From Flavobacterium noncentrifugens (GTDB lineage: Bacteria; Bacteroidota; Bacteroidia; Flavobacteriales; Flavobacteriaceae), in the NCBI RefSeq assembly GCF_900100375.1, contig NZ_FNEZ01000007.1, positions 124,001-188,000 on the forward strand: a stretch of 64,000 nucleotides of DNA, given 5' to 3'. This document shows positions 7,360 to 15,679 of this stretch, in pieces. The notes beneath the pieces were generated by a model that was given only the letters and a program-made list of their open reading frames with translations, was not told where the DNA came from and did not search any database. Positions within the stretch are counted from its first letter, which is position 1; every line of letters starts with the position of its first letter. Position numbers and translations under genes: made by a program.

Positions 7360-7917
7360 ATGAAAAAATCAACCGCTATCGCAGTTTTACTCCTTGTGTT
7401 ATTAGGATCTTTTAATGCCCATGCTCAATTGTTCCGATTTGGGCTTAAAGCCGGACCCAATTTTGCCGATCTTGATGGCGAAGGCCTGTACAACACCAAA
7501 ACAAAAACCGGATTTCATTTTGGCGCGCTGCTGCAAATCAAAGCAGGCTCAAATTTTTTCATCCAGCCTGAAGTGCTTTATTCTACGCAGGGAAGCAAGG
7601 TAAAACTCGGCGATTTAGAAGATGAGAAAATTAATTACGATTATGTAACGGTTCCTGTTGTACTTAAATATTACATTCTTTCCGATCTTTTAAGCCTTGA
7701 AGCCGGACCGCAATTTGCATTTTTAGTAAATGACAACAAAAAACTTGACCTTGATGATCCGACATCTTTTGATTTTGGAGTTGTAGGCGGACTTGGCGTT
7801 GACATTACAAGTCATATTTTTGTTCAGGGCCGATATGTAGTCGGATTAACTGATATTTCTTCAGATGCCGATGTGAAAAACAGGGTCATTCAGTTCTCTG
7901 TCGGATACAAATTCTAA
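7360..7917 (+). CDS. Outer-membrane beta-barrel (PorT-like), paralogue 4
   Basis: A 185-residue small OM barrel on the opposite strand from the other three. Signal peptide MKKSTAIAVLLLVLLGSFNAHAQ is followed by RFGLKAGPNFADL, LLQIKAGSNFFIQPEVLYS, LSLEAGPQFAFLVN (closely matching paralogues 1 and 2) and a final SVGYKF. It precedes aroQ by only 27 nt with no terminator visible, so read-through into aroQ is likely. Confidence 0.88.
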   Translation: MKKSTAIAVLLLVLLGSFNAHAQLFRFGLKAGPNFADLDGEGLYNTKTKTGFHFGALLQIKAGSNFFIQPEVLYSTQGSKVKLGDLEDEKINYDYVTVPVVLKYYILSDLLSLEAGPQFAFLVNDNKKLDLDDPTSFDFGVVGGLGVDITSHIFVQGRYVVGLTDISSDADVKNRVIQFSVGYKF

Positions 7918-7944
7918 TACCCCGCAGTGTTGCGTGCTTCTTCT

Positions 7945-8367
7945 ATGAAAATCATCATCATCAATGGCCCGAACCTAAATCTTCTTGGAAAACGCGAACC
8001 CGATGTTTATGGAAACACTTCGTTTGAAGATTATTTTACGACATTAAAAAAGCAATTTCCGAACCTCGACCTTGAGTATTTCCAAAGCAATATTGAAGGC
8101 GAGCTCATTGGAAAAATCCAGGAAAAAGGGTTTGATTATGACGGTATCATCTTGAATGCTGGGGCGTATACGCATACTTCGATCGGAATTGGTGATGCCA
8201 TAAAAGCCATAGCCTCGCCTGTACTCGAAGTGCACATCTCGAATACTTTTTCTCGGGAAGCATTCAGGCACCAATCTTATATTTCGCCAAACGCCGCCGG
8301 TGTGGTTTTAGGATTTGGCCTTAAGAGTTATGCATTGGCTTTGGCCTATTTTTCAGACAAATATTAA
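7945..8367 (+). CDS. aroQ: 3-dehydroquinate dehydratase, type II
   Basis: Catalyses dehydration of 3-dehydroquinate to 3-dehydroshikimate, step 3 of the shikimate pathway. The 140-residue product has the type II signature NGPNLNLLGKREPDVYG near the N-terminus, the NAGAYTHTS segment and VHISN (catalytic His region). The ATG at 7945 gives the family-normal MKIIIINGPN start; an in-frame TTG at 7927 would add six non-conserved residues. It lies between an OM barrel gene and the DUF5686 gene and is probably co-transcribed with them. Confidence 0.95.
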   Translation: MKIIIINGPNLNLLGKREPDVYGNTSFEDYFTTLKKQFPNLDLEYFQSNIEGELIGKIQEKGFDYDGIILNAGAYTHTSIGIGDAIKAIASPVLEVHISNTFSREAFRHQSYISPNAAGVVLGFGLKSYALALAYFSDKY

Positions 8368-8381
8368 GTGATTTAACCCGC

Positions 8382-10868
8382 ATGAAAATAAAAATTACAA
8401 TGCTGTTCCTGTTCTTTTCTGCTTTAAGCATGGCACAACAAAGCCGTGTCGCGGGAATCATTACAGATCAAAATGGCAAACCGCTCCCATCTGTATCGGT
8501 ATATATTGAAAATACCTATATAGGAACCACCACAAATGAACAGGGATATTATGAATTGGCGATTAAACATCCAGGCAAATCGATGCTTGTTTTCCAATAC
8601 CTTGGTTACAAAACCAAGAAAATAAAGTTTGTTTTTTCGCCTTCGACCCAGGAACTCAACATTCAACTTGAAGAAGAAAACATCACACTTAGTGAAGTCA
8701 CCATTGACAAGAAAAAAAATCCTGCAATTGAAGTCATCCGAAATGCCATAGCGTCAAAAAAAGAAAATTCAGAAACGACTGCAAATTATACAGCCGATTT
8801 TTATTCGCGTGGGATTTTCAGGATCAAGGATGCGCCGAAAGCCATTCTCGGACAAAAATTCGACTATTTTGATGAAGTGCTCGATTCTACGAGAAGCGGC
8901 ATTTTATACCTTTCGGAAACCGTCTCTAAAATTTCACGCCAAAAGCCTGATAAGATGAAAGAAACCATTGTTGCTTCTAAAGTCAGCGGCAATGACAACG
9001 GATTTAGTTTCAACAACGCGGCATCTGCAAATTTTGATTTTTATGAAAACTACCTGCCTTTTCAGGTCAATGCCATTTCGCCGATAGCTGACAATGCGTT
9101 TAACTATTATACTTACAAGCTCGAAGGTACATTTTTCGACAAGAACAACCAGCAGATCAATAAAGTCAAGATCACGCCAAGACGCAAATCGGAACCGGTT
9201 TTTGAAGGATACATTTATATAGTTGAAGACAGCTGGGCGATCTATGCAGTTGATGTTTCGATCATTGGTGCCCAGGTACAAATGCCAGCACTTAATACAC
9301 TGAGCCTGAAACAGAGTTTTAATTACAACAGCGTGAGTAAAATCTGGGCAAAAAACACGCAAAAACTTGATTTTACGGCAGGCCTTCTGGGTATTAATTT
9401 TTCAGGCGGCTTTACTTACGTGTATAGCAGATATCTATTTAACCCTAAATTTGACAAAAAAACGTTTGGTGCCGAAGTCCTTAATTTTGAGGACAATGCT
9501 AATAAAAAAGACGATTCTTTCTGGAATACATTGCGTCCGGTGCCTTTAACTTCAGAAGAAATTACTGATTATCAGAAGAAAAATGCGCTTCAGGAAAAAA
9601 AGAAATCGAAGGTTTATCTGGATTCGATCGATGCAAAAGGCAACAAATTCAAGTTCCTTGATCCTATTGTGGGCTATGACTACAAAAATTCACATCAAAA
9701 ATGGAGTGCCGGTTATGATGGGATTTTAAAAGGTTTTAGTTTTAATACCGTTCAGGGTTACCGATTCAAAAGCGGGTTGTATTTTACAAAAAGGGATGAG
9801 GAAAAACGTACATTCTCTACCATCAGGACCGATTTTGATTATGGCGTTTCCGAGAAAAAACTGCGTGCCACCGCCAGTTATGTTAATCGTTTTAGCAACA
9901 CCAATTATAGCGAATTGCGCGTTTCCGGAGGTAGCAGCGCCGATCAATTCAATCCGGATGAGCCGATCAGCCGATTCATAAATTCGATCAGCACTTTGTT
10001 CTTTAAGGACAATTACATGAAATTGTATGAAAAGAATTTCGTTAAAGCTTCATTCGGGCGCGAGATCATTAATGGGCTTTTCATGAACGCCTCGATTGAT
10101 TATTCTGAAAGAAAACCGTTATGGAATATGACCGACCAGGTTTATTTTCAGGACAGAAACGATTTTTACACTTCAAACAATCCGTTATTGCCCTTTGATT
10201 TCAATACTTTGGCAATTACAAAACACAACCTGGCCAAGGGCGCCATTTCTGCAAGGATTACCTTCGGGCAGCAATACTGGACGCGCCCGGATGGGAAATT
10301 CAATTTCAGCAACGACAAATATCCAGTCTTGCATATAGGTTTCGAAAAAGGATTTGCCGGGAGCGAAAAACGATACGATTTCGACCATTTGAATGCAAGG
10401 CTGACGTATGATATTACGCTTGGAAACAAAGGAAATCTTGCGATAAACACCAAAGCCGGAAAGTTCTTCAATGCCGAAGGAATTTCATTTGTAGACTACA
10501 AGCATTTCAATGGAAACCAAACGCACGTGGGACAATCTGACCGTTATTTGAACAACTTCAACCTGATGCCGTACTATTCAAACAGCACGAATGACGCTTA
10601 TTTTGAATTCTACGCCGAACATGACGACAAAGGTTACATCATGAATAAAATCCCGTTGCTGAACAAGCTGAAATCGACTTTGGTTTTGGGTTATCACAAC
10701 CTTTCGGTTCCGGATCGAAGTCCGTACAACGAGTTTTCAGTTGGGTTAAACAACCTCGGATTTGGTAAATTTAAATTCTTCAGATTGGATTACGTACATT
10801 CTTACCAATATCAAAATCATTCCGACGGCGTTGTTTTCGGATTGAAATTATTGAATGTTCTTGATTGA
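8382..10868 (+). CDS. CarboxypepD_reg-like / DUF5686 outer-membrane protein
   Basis: An 828-residue protein with signal peptide (1-18), a CarboxypepD_reg-like beta sandwich (about 22-105, beginning VAGIITDQNGKPLPSVSVYI) and then a long DUF5686 region predicted to end in an outer-membrane barrel. The N-terminal domain resembles those of SusC-type receptors, but there is no TonB plug or SusD partner here. Function is unknown for the family; a surface or OM-assembly role is inferred. It overlaps the next gene by one base (TGATG), so the two are translationally coupled. Confidence 0.9.
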   Translation: MKIKITMLFLFFSALSMAQQSRVAGIITDQNGKPLPSVSVYIENTYIGTTTNEQGYYELAIKHPGKSMLVFQYLGYKTKKIKFVFSPSTQELNIQLEEENITLSEVTIDKKKNPAIEVIRNAIASKKENSETTANYTADFYSRGIFRIKDAPKAILGQKFDYFDEVLDSTRSGILYLSETVSKISRQKPDKMKETIVASKVSGNDNGFSFNNAASANFDFYENYLPFQVNAISPIADNAFNYYTYKLEGTFFDKNNQQINKVKITPRRKSEPVFEGYIYIVEDSWAIYAVDVSIIGAQVQMPALNTLSLKQSFNYNSVSKIWAKNTQKLDFTAGLLGINFSGGFTYVYSRYLFNPKFDKKTFGAEVLNFEDNANKKDDSFWNTLRPVPLTSEEITDYQKKNALQEKKKSKVYLDSIDAKGNKFKFLDPIVGYDYKNSHQKWSAGYDGILKGFSFNTVQGYRFKSGLYFTKRDEEKRTFSTIRTDFDYGVSEKKLRATASYVNRFSNTNYSELRVSGGSSADQFNPDEPISRFINSISTLFFKDNYMKLYEKNFVKASFGREIINGLFMNASIDYSERKPLWNMTDQVYFQDRNDFYTSNNPLLPFDFNTLAITKHNLAKGAISARITFGQQYWTRPDGKFNFSNDKYPVLHIGFEKGFAGSEKRYDFDHLNARLTYDITLGNKGNLAINTKAGKFFNAEGISFVDYKHFNGNQTHVGQSDRYLNNFNLMPYYSNSTNDAYFEFYAEHDDKGYIMNKIPLLNKLKSTLVLGYHNLSVPDRSPYNEFSVGLNNLGFGKFKFFRLDYVHSYQYQNHSDGVVFGLKLLNVLD

Positions 10869-12073
10869 TGAAACGAATAATTATCCAGATCATTTGCTGC
10901 CTGTTTCTGCAATTCGGCTACAGCCAAAATCAGAATCCGGAACTGACAAAAACCTTGCAATCCATTTATAAAAAATCGGGTTTTCCAGGCTTTGCTGTTG
11001 CTGTTCTGAACGAAAACGGAATTGTTTATGAAAATGCTTTTGGTTTTGCCGATGTAAAAAACAAACTTCCGTACACTACAAATTCAGTTCAAAATATTGG
11101 TTCAGTCAGCAAGACATTTATCGGTGTTGCACTACTGAAAGCTGTCGAATTGGGTTATTTTAATTTGGATGCCGATGTGAATTCAGTACTTCCATTTAAT
11201 GTTTCAAATCCAGATTTTCCGAATGCACCGATCACGATCAGGCAGCTCGCCACACATACTTCTTCGATTATTGACGATGAAAATGTGTATCCGAAAACAT
11301 TTTATCCAAATGAATATTCCGATGTAAAAAGTGTGCTGTACAAAGATTTTATCACACATTCTACAATTCAAAATCAAACTGACCTCGAGCTTTCGACATT
11401 TTTAAAAAGCTATTTGTCGCAAGGTGGAAAGTTATTCAATAAAACAAATTTCGCCACCGAAAAACCCGGAACTGCTTACCATTATTCCAACATTGCGTCT
11501 GCCCTCGCCGCTTATATTATCGAAGTAAAAGCCAAAATACCATTCGACCAATTTTGTAAAAAATACATTTTCGAACCTTTGCAAATGAATCAAACTTCAT
11601 GGAAACTGACCGACTCAATCGTAAAAAACCATGTCAAAATCTACAACCGCAAAATGCAATATTATCCTTTGTATTCTGAAATCACGTACCCCGACGGCAG
11701 CCTCAAAACATCCATCAGTGACCTTTCAAAATATCTGGCTGAAATGATCAGTGGCTTAAGTGGAAACGGGAAAATCCTCTCCAAAGAATCATTTACGACT
11801 TTATTTCAAAAGCAATTCTCAGACGACCAGCTTCCCATTCACTTCGATCCCAAAGAACCAAATTCCGGTATTTTCTGGCGCATCAAAAGCAACGGACAAA
11901 TCGGCCACACCGGCAGCGACCTCGGCATCACAACCTTTATGTTCTTCGATCCAAAAACAAAAACCGGAAAAATCTTCCTGACGAATATTGAATTCGACGA
12001 TCCGCACCAAGAAGGCGTTGACAAAAAACTGGTAAACGATTTCCTCAAAGTCTGGAAAACCCTCGACAACTAA
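10868..12073 (+). CDS. Serine hydrolase, beta-lactamase/class C PBP-like
   Basis: A secreted 401-residue member of the beta-lactamase (PF00144) superfamily. Signal peptide covers residues 1-20. The active-site SxxK is Ser79-Val-Ser-Lys82, the YxN motif is in YHYSNIASA and the third motif is HTG (GHTGSDLG). Such proteins act as D-alanyl-D-alanine peptidases or esterases rather than true lactamases; the substrate cannot be read from sequence. The ATG at 10868 overlaps the previous stop codon, and a strong hairpin follows at 12081-12106. Confidence 0.88.
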   Translation: MKRIIIQIICCLFLQFGYSQNQNPELTKTLQSIYKKSGFPGFAVAVLNENGIVYENAFGFADVKNKLPYTTNSVQNIGSVSKTFIGVALLKAVELGYFNLDADVNSVLPFNVSNPDFPNAPITIRQLATHTSSIIDDENVYPKTFYPNEYSDVKSVLYKDFITHSTIQNQTDLELSTFLKSYLSQGGKLFNKTNFATEKPGTAYHYSNIASALAAYIIEVKAKIPFDQFCKKYIFEPLQMNQTSWKLTDSIVKNHVKIYNRKMQYYPLYSEITYPDGSLKTSISDLSKYLAEMISGLSGNGKILSKESFTTLFQKQFSDDQLPIHFDPKEPNSGIFWRIKSNGQIGHTGSDLGITTFMFFDPKTKTGKIFLTNIEFDDPHQEGVDKKLVNDFLKVWKTLDN

Positions 12074-12106
12074 ACAAAAAAATCCCGTTGCTCACACAAC
12101 GGGATT
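12074..12106 (-). terminator. Terminator between convergent serine hydrolase gene and murA
   Basis: Perfect 10-bp stem AATCCCGTTG (12081-12090) / CAACGGGATT (12097-12106). The A-rich side gives a minus-strand T run, so it best serves murA, but the hairpin may also stop the plus-strand transcript. Confidence 0.8.
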
Positions 12107-12130
12107 CATTATTAATTGTCAATTAATTGA

Positions 12131-13444
12131 CTATTCTCTCGTAATCTTCGCACCAATATTCCGCAATCGCTGCTCAATATCTTCATAACCGCGGTCAATC
12201 TGCTCAATATTCTGGATTGTACTTGTGCCTTTTGCAGACAAGGCCGCGATTAGCAAGGAGATTCCTGCACGGATATCCGGAGACGACATGACTGTTGCTT
12301 TCAATTGCGACTGGAAATTGTGCCCAATCACCACCGCGCGGTGTGGATCGCAAAGAATGATCTTCGCGCCCATATCGATCAGTTTGTCCACAAAGAACAA
12401 ACGGCTTTCAAACATTTTCTGGTGAATTAAAACCTCGCCTTTCGCCTGTGTCGCCACAACCAAAACGATGCTTAATAAATCCGGGGTAAATCCAGGCCAC
12501 GGTGCATCGGCAATCGTTAAGATCGAACCGTCGATATCTTTTTTAACTTCATACCCGTTTTCATGTGCCGGAATGTAAATGTCATCGCCTCTTTTCTCTA
12601 ATGTAATCCCAAGCTTTCTAAACACACTCGGAATCACGCCAAGGTTTTCCCAGCTTACATTTTTAATCGTGATCTCGCTTCTGGTCATTGCTGCCAGTCC
12701 AATCCATGAACCAATTTCAACCATATCCGGAAGAATTCTATGCTCACATCCGCCAAGGTTTTGAACACCTTCAATCCGCAATAAGTTCGAACCCACGCCT
12801 GTGATTTTCGCGCCCATCGAATTCAGCATGTTGCAAAGTTGCTGCAGATAAGGCTCGCAGGCCGCATTGTAAATCGTCGTGACGCCTTTGGCTAAAACCG
12901 CTGCCATCACAATATTCGCCGTTCCGGTTACCGACGCTTCGTCGAGCAGCATGTCTGCGCCAACAAGTCCGCCTTCAGGCTGTTCAACGCCATAAAAATG
13001 GTCTTCTTTATTGTATCTGAATTTCGCGCCTAAGTTGATAAAACCTTCAAAGTGCGTATCCAATCTTCTTCTTCCAATTTTATCTCCGCCCGGTTTCGGA
13101 ATGTATCCGCGTCCGTAACGCGCCAACAATGGGCCAACAATCATGATCGATCCTCTCAGCGATCCGCCTTCTTTTTTGAAAGCTTCTGTTTCAAGATACC
13201 CAACATTCACTTCATCCGACTGGAATGTGATCGATCCTTTGCCATGTCGTTCGATTTTCACGCCCAGGTTTCCAAGCAATGTCACGAGTTTATTGACATC
13301 GATAATGTCCGGAATGTTGTTGATTGTTACTTTTTCAGGAGTCAGCAATACCGCGCAAAGAATTTGCAGCGCTTCATTTTTAGCTCCTTGCGGCGTGATG
13401 TCGCCTTTGAGGCGAATGCCGCCTTCAATTTTAAAAATACCCAT
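12131..13444 (-). CDS. murA: UDP-N-acetylglucosamine 1-carboxyvinyltransferase, Asp-type active site
   Basis: First committed step of peptidoglycan synthesis: transfers enolpyruvate from PEP to UDP-GlcNAc. The 437-residue product has the two-domain EPSP-synthase fold and the expected length. The conserved loop that usually reads PGGC here reads PKPGGDKIGRR, so the catalytic/fosfomycin-target Cys (Cys115 in E. coli) is Asp121 (codon 13084-13082). Asp at this place is known in Mycobacterium tuberculosis and Chlamydia and confers intrinsic fosfomycin resistance. Transcribed after DUF4290 with a 74-bp repeat-filled gap. Confidence 0.96.
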   Translation of the reverse strand: MGIFKIEGGIRLKGDITPQGAKNEALQILCAVLLTPEKVTINNIPDIIDVNKLVTLLGNLGVKIERHGKGSITFQSDEVNVGYLETEAFKKEGGSLRGSIMIVGPLLARYGRGYIPKPGGDKIGRRRLDTHFEGFINLGAKFRYNKEDHFYGVEQPEGGLVGADMLLDEASVTGTANIVMAAVLAKGVTTIYNAACEPYLQQLCNMLNSMGAKITGVGSNLLRIEGVQNLGGCEHRILPDMVEIGSWIGLAAMTRSEITIKNVSWENLGVIPSVFRKLGITLEKRGDDIYIPAHENGYEVKKDIDGSILTIADAPWPGFTPDLLSIVLVVATQAKGEVLIHQKMFESRLFFVDKLIDMGAKIILCDPHRAVVIGHNFQSQLKATVMSSPDIRAGISLLIAALSAKGTSTIQNIEQIDRGYEDIEQRLRNIGAKITRE

Positions 13445-13461
13445 TTTTATGTCAGAGTTAT

Positions 13462-13523
13462 GATTGACGATTTACGATTGACGTTCGCGCCGTACATCGT
13501 AAATCAAAAATCGTAAATTTATG
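13462..13523. repeat. Heptamer tract forming an inverted repeat between DUF4290 and murA
   Basis: Units of 7 bp read GATTGAC / GATTTAC / GATTGAC, then after a 13-bp GC-rich spacer ATCGTAA / ATCAAAA / ATCGTAA / ATTTATG. The two halves are complementary: GATTTACGAT (13469-13478) against ATCGTAAATC (13496-13505), so the DUF4290-murA mRNA can fold a hairpin here. The last units cover the DUF4290 stop codon. Confidence 0.65.
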
Positions 13524-14247
13524 ATTGTTTTCTATTGTTGTTATTTTTCTTGAATGCATTTTGTTTTTGTCCGCCGGCATTTTTATTGGTTTGGATTTTC
13601 GGCGGCCCGGAAGGCATGATCTTATTCGACATCCTTTTGTTGGTACGCATTAAATCGGTTGTGTTCAGCAATTCTTCAGTGCTTTGCAGCAAATCGATCT
13701 TACCATCCGACAATTCATACAAATGCTCGAAGATCACATCGTCTTTCACCGTGTCTTTATTCCAGCTCAGGTATGATTTTTTCATGTGGTTCGCAATCAC
13801 TTTCACAAGTGCGCCTTTGAGTTCGCCGTCTTCCCATTTGTTGGCCACATCGATCATGTATTTGATGTTGTTGCCATAAAAACGGTACTTTGGAAAGTTC
13901 TGCGGATAATTCAACACATCCGGCTTCAACTGTAAAACCTCACGTGAAGGCACAGGATAAGGCGAATCTACGTCGATCCTGAAATCAGACATAATGAACA
14001 ACTGATCCCACAATTTATGCTGAAAATCCGGCACGTCTCGCAAATGCGGATTTAGGCTTCCCATCACCTGAATGATGTATTTCGCCGCTTTGTTGCGCTC
14101 GTCCTTATCTGCAATTGCAGTCGCCTGGTCGATCAATTTCTGAAGGTGGCGGCCATATTCTGGAATGATCAAATGCTGCCTTTCAGAATTGTATTCCAAA
14201 TGGTGCACGACATCGTTCGCGATTTCTTTCTGATATTTATTTGTCAT
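13519..14247 (-). CDS. DUF4290 domain-containing protein
   Basis: A 242-residue cytoplasmic protein of the Bacteroidota-restricted DUF4290 family, recognised by its N-terminus (EYNSERQHLIIPEYGRHLQKLID) read in full length. No enzyme motif is visible. The C-terminal 35 residues are Lys/Asn/Gln-rich and probably disordered. It starts 5 nt downstream of DUF493 and precedes murA on the same strand, so it is likely part of a three-gene operon; a cell-wall-linked role is only inferred from context. Confidence 0.85.
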   Translation of the reverse strand: MTNKYQKEIANDVVHHLEYNSERQHLIIPEYGRHLQKLIDQATAIADKDERNKAAKYIIQVMGSLNPHLRDVPDFQHKLWDQLFIMSDFRIDVDSPYPVPSREVLQLKPDVLNYPQNFPKYRFYGNNIKYMIDVANKWEDGELKGALVKVIANHMKKSYLSWNKDTVKDDVIFEHLYELSDGKIDLLQSTEELLNTTDLMRTNKRMSNKIMPSGPPKIQTNKNAGGQKQNAFKKNNNNRKQS

Positions 14248-14252
14248 AATTT

Positions 14253-14540
14253 TTAAAGGGAAACAATACCTTCTATCGTAGAAACTTCAAGGTATTTATC
14301 AATTATTGCCTGTGCGCTGGCCATCTGAACGTTTACAGATACACTCGTAAACTTCCCGGTTTTAGACTTCGAGGTCTTAATCACCGCACCCATGCCGTTA
14401 AACGCGTTTTCCACACGTTCCTCATTATCGCCTACTGACGGCATTATAAATTTGTATAAGTATTCCGCTGGCCATGAAGGTGTGCTTTCATTGAGCTCAT
14501 TGCGCAGCCTGTTGTAAAATTCTTCCGTCTTCTGATCCAT
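14253..14540 (-). CDS. DUF493 family protein (YbeD-like)
   Basis: A 95-residue cytoplasmic protein of the DUF493/YbeD family, small ferredoxin-like fold, proposed to act as an allosteric regulatory domain. Visible family segments are WPAEYLYKFIMPS and GKFTSVSVNVQMASA. The ATG at 14540 (MDQKTEEFYNRL) is chosen over an ATG at 14639 because the extra 33 residues are low-complexity and cross the promoter. On the minus strand TATATTTG (14567-14560) lies 19 nt upstream, a good -7 element. Confidence 0.88.
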   Translation of the reverse strand: MDQKTEEFYNRLRNELNESTPSWPAEYLYKFIMPSVGDNEERVENAFNGMGAVIKTSKSKTGKFTSVSVNVQMASAQAIIDKYLEVSTIEGIVSL

Positions 14541-14559
14541 CTTCAATTTAAAATAAAGG

Positions 14560-14567
14560 CAAATATA
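14560..14567 (-). promoter_or_regulatory. -7 promoter element of the DUF493-DUF4290-murA operon
   Basis: TATATTTG on the minus strand matches TAnnTTTG; the predicted start is about 15 nt before the ATG at 14540. The -33 element is not clear. Bases 14568-14651 upstream hold nothing else I recognise. Confidence 0.5.
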
Positions 14568-14651
14568 AGGTTTTGGTTTGAGATTTTTTGATTTAAAGAT
14601 CGGATTTTCCCATGACTTCAATTCAAACCATAATGTCAAGGATTTGTGGGA

Positions 14652-14731
14652 TTCGCGTTAGGGATTGCAGCGGCATCCTGCGCCTTTTTCTGGTGCAGAT
14701 ACAGCGGAAAGCCCGGGCCAAAGGCAACGCC
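14652..14731 (-). repeat. GC-rich palindromic intergenic element, copy 2
   Basis: Begins TTCGCGTTAGGGATTGCAGC and ends GGCAACGCC, the reverse complement of the end motifs of copy 1. The core CTGCGCC / GGTGCAG (14678 onward) forms a 7-bp hairpin with a short T-rich loop, flanked by AGCGGCATC and GATACAGCGG. Those two flanks also occur in the elements at 31887 and 45654. Lies in the 453-bp gene-free stretch between the divergent DUF493 and AAA ATPase genes. Confidence 0.75.
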
Positions 14732-14745
14732 ATACTCTAAATCAT

Positions 14746-14836
14746 TTGGGCGTGCCCCTGCGGGTCGGGCAATCCGCTGCAAGTCCGCGCCGTCGTACCT
14801 CCGGCTGTGGGCTTTTCGCTGCTGTCCCTCACGCGG
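14746..14836 (+). repeat. GC-rich palindromic intergenic element, copy 3 (variant)
   Basis: Starts TTGGGCGTGCCCCTGCGGG (with the palindrome GGGCGTGCCC at 14748-14757), has CCGCTGCAAGTCC inside and ends GTCCCTCACGCGG, a one-base variant of the ends of copies 1 and 2. It lies head-to-head with copy 2, 14 bp away. Confidence 0.65.
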
Positions 14837-14890
14837 TCGATTCAAAAGAATTATTAAAACCACCGGAAATGCATTTTTCAAAAAACTGAT

Positions 14891-14909
14891 GCGGATTTGC
14901 AATCCGTGC
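14891..14909. repeat. REP-like short palindrome
   Basis: CGGATT-TGC-AATCCG (14892-14906) is a perfect 6-bp hairpin with 3-nt loop in a GC-rich setting, next to the two larger palindromic elements. It looks like a REP unit. No REP-associated transposase gene is present in the window. Confidence 0.5.
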
Positions 14910-14968
14910 ACCCACCACCACAAAACAATCTTTAACGCCAACTTTTTTCAAATCCCAAATACTTTAAC

Positions 14969-14976
14969 TAAGTTTG
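14969..14976 (+). promoter_or_regulatory. -7 promoter element for the AAA ATPase
   Basis: TAAGTTTG matches TAnnTTTG. The predicted start of transcription is about 13 nt before the GTG at 14994, which supports that start codon. Confidence 0.5.
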
Positions 14977-14993
14977 CGCCTTATTTCCAAAAA

Positions 14994-15539
14994 GTGCAAA
15001 AAGACATTATTGTAATCATCGGCGGGCCAGGAACCGGAAAAACCACCATCATCGACGGACTCACAGCAAAAGGACACTGCTGTTATCCTGAAATCTCGCG
15101 CGAAGTGACCCTTGAAGCCAAAAAACAGGGCATTGAGCAATTGTTTCTTGAAAACCCTTTGTTGTTTAGCGAATTACTCCTCGAAGGCCGCAAAAAACAA
15201 TTCAGGAACGCACTTGAAGAACCGCACGAAGTCGTATTTCTCGACCGTGGCATTCCAGATGTTTTAGCTTACATGCACTATATTGGCGACAGCTATCCAG
15301 TTTTTTTTCATGAAGCCTGCGAGGCTCACAAATACAGTAAGATTTTTATTCTGCCACCCTGGGAAGAAATTTACGTTAGCGACGACGCGCGCTACGAAAA
15401 CTACGAGCAGGCCAAACTGATCTACAGCCACCTGACAGAAACTTACGAGAAATATGGCTACAATTTGATTGAAGTCCCAAAAGATTCGGTGGAGAACCGC
15501 ATTGATTTTATCTTAGGCAGTTTAAAAGCGAGAAACTAA
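14994..15539 (+). CDS. AAA family ATPase / nucleotide kinase-like (AAA_28)
   Basis: A 181-residue P-loop protein. Walker A GGPGTGKTT is at residues 10-18 and FLDRGIPDVLAYMH (about residues 80-93) is the DRG-type Walker B/LID region typical of AAA_28 NTPases, a group related to nucleoside kinases. Substrate unknown. I take GTG at 14994 as start because the P-loop then falls at the usual place and the -7 element lies just upstream; the longer open frame back to 14646 runs through palindromic repeats and is not coding. Confidence 0.85.
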   Translation: MQKDIIVIIGGPGTGKTTIIDGLTAKGHCCYPEISREVTLEAKKQGIEQLFLENPLLFSELLLEGRKKQFRNALEEPHEVVFLDRGIPDVLAYMHYIGDSYPVFFHEACEAHKYSKIFILPPWEEIYVSDDARYENYEQAKLIYSHLTETYEKYGYNLIEVPKDSVENRIDFILGSLKARN

Positions 15540-15679
15540 AACCAATTTTTACCTGCATTTCAATCACGCAAAGCTTTCCGATTTCCAAATTACAGTCTGT
15601 TTTTCTATATTTATACGATCTTCAAAGATTGAAATGCCATTTTTAGATTTATCCGCCAAAAAAGAAGACTGCAAATCCC

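Noticed and set aside
10868..12073. True antibiotic-degrading beta-lactamase
   Set aside because: The SxxK/YxN/HTG set also fits D-Ala-D-Ala peptidases and esterases; nothing shows lactamase activity.
14891..14909. Insertion sequence remnant
   Set aside because: No transposase fragment or target-site duplication was found; only a short palindrome is present.
14646..14993. N-terminal extension of the AAA ATPase to an ATG-like start at 14646 (297 aa)
   Set aside because: The extra 116 residues are encoded by palindromic repeats, lack family resemblance and lie upstream of the -7 element at 14969.
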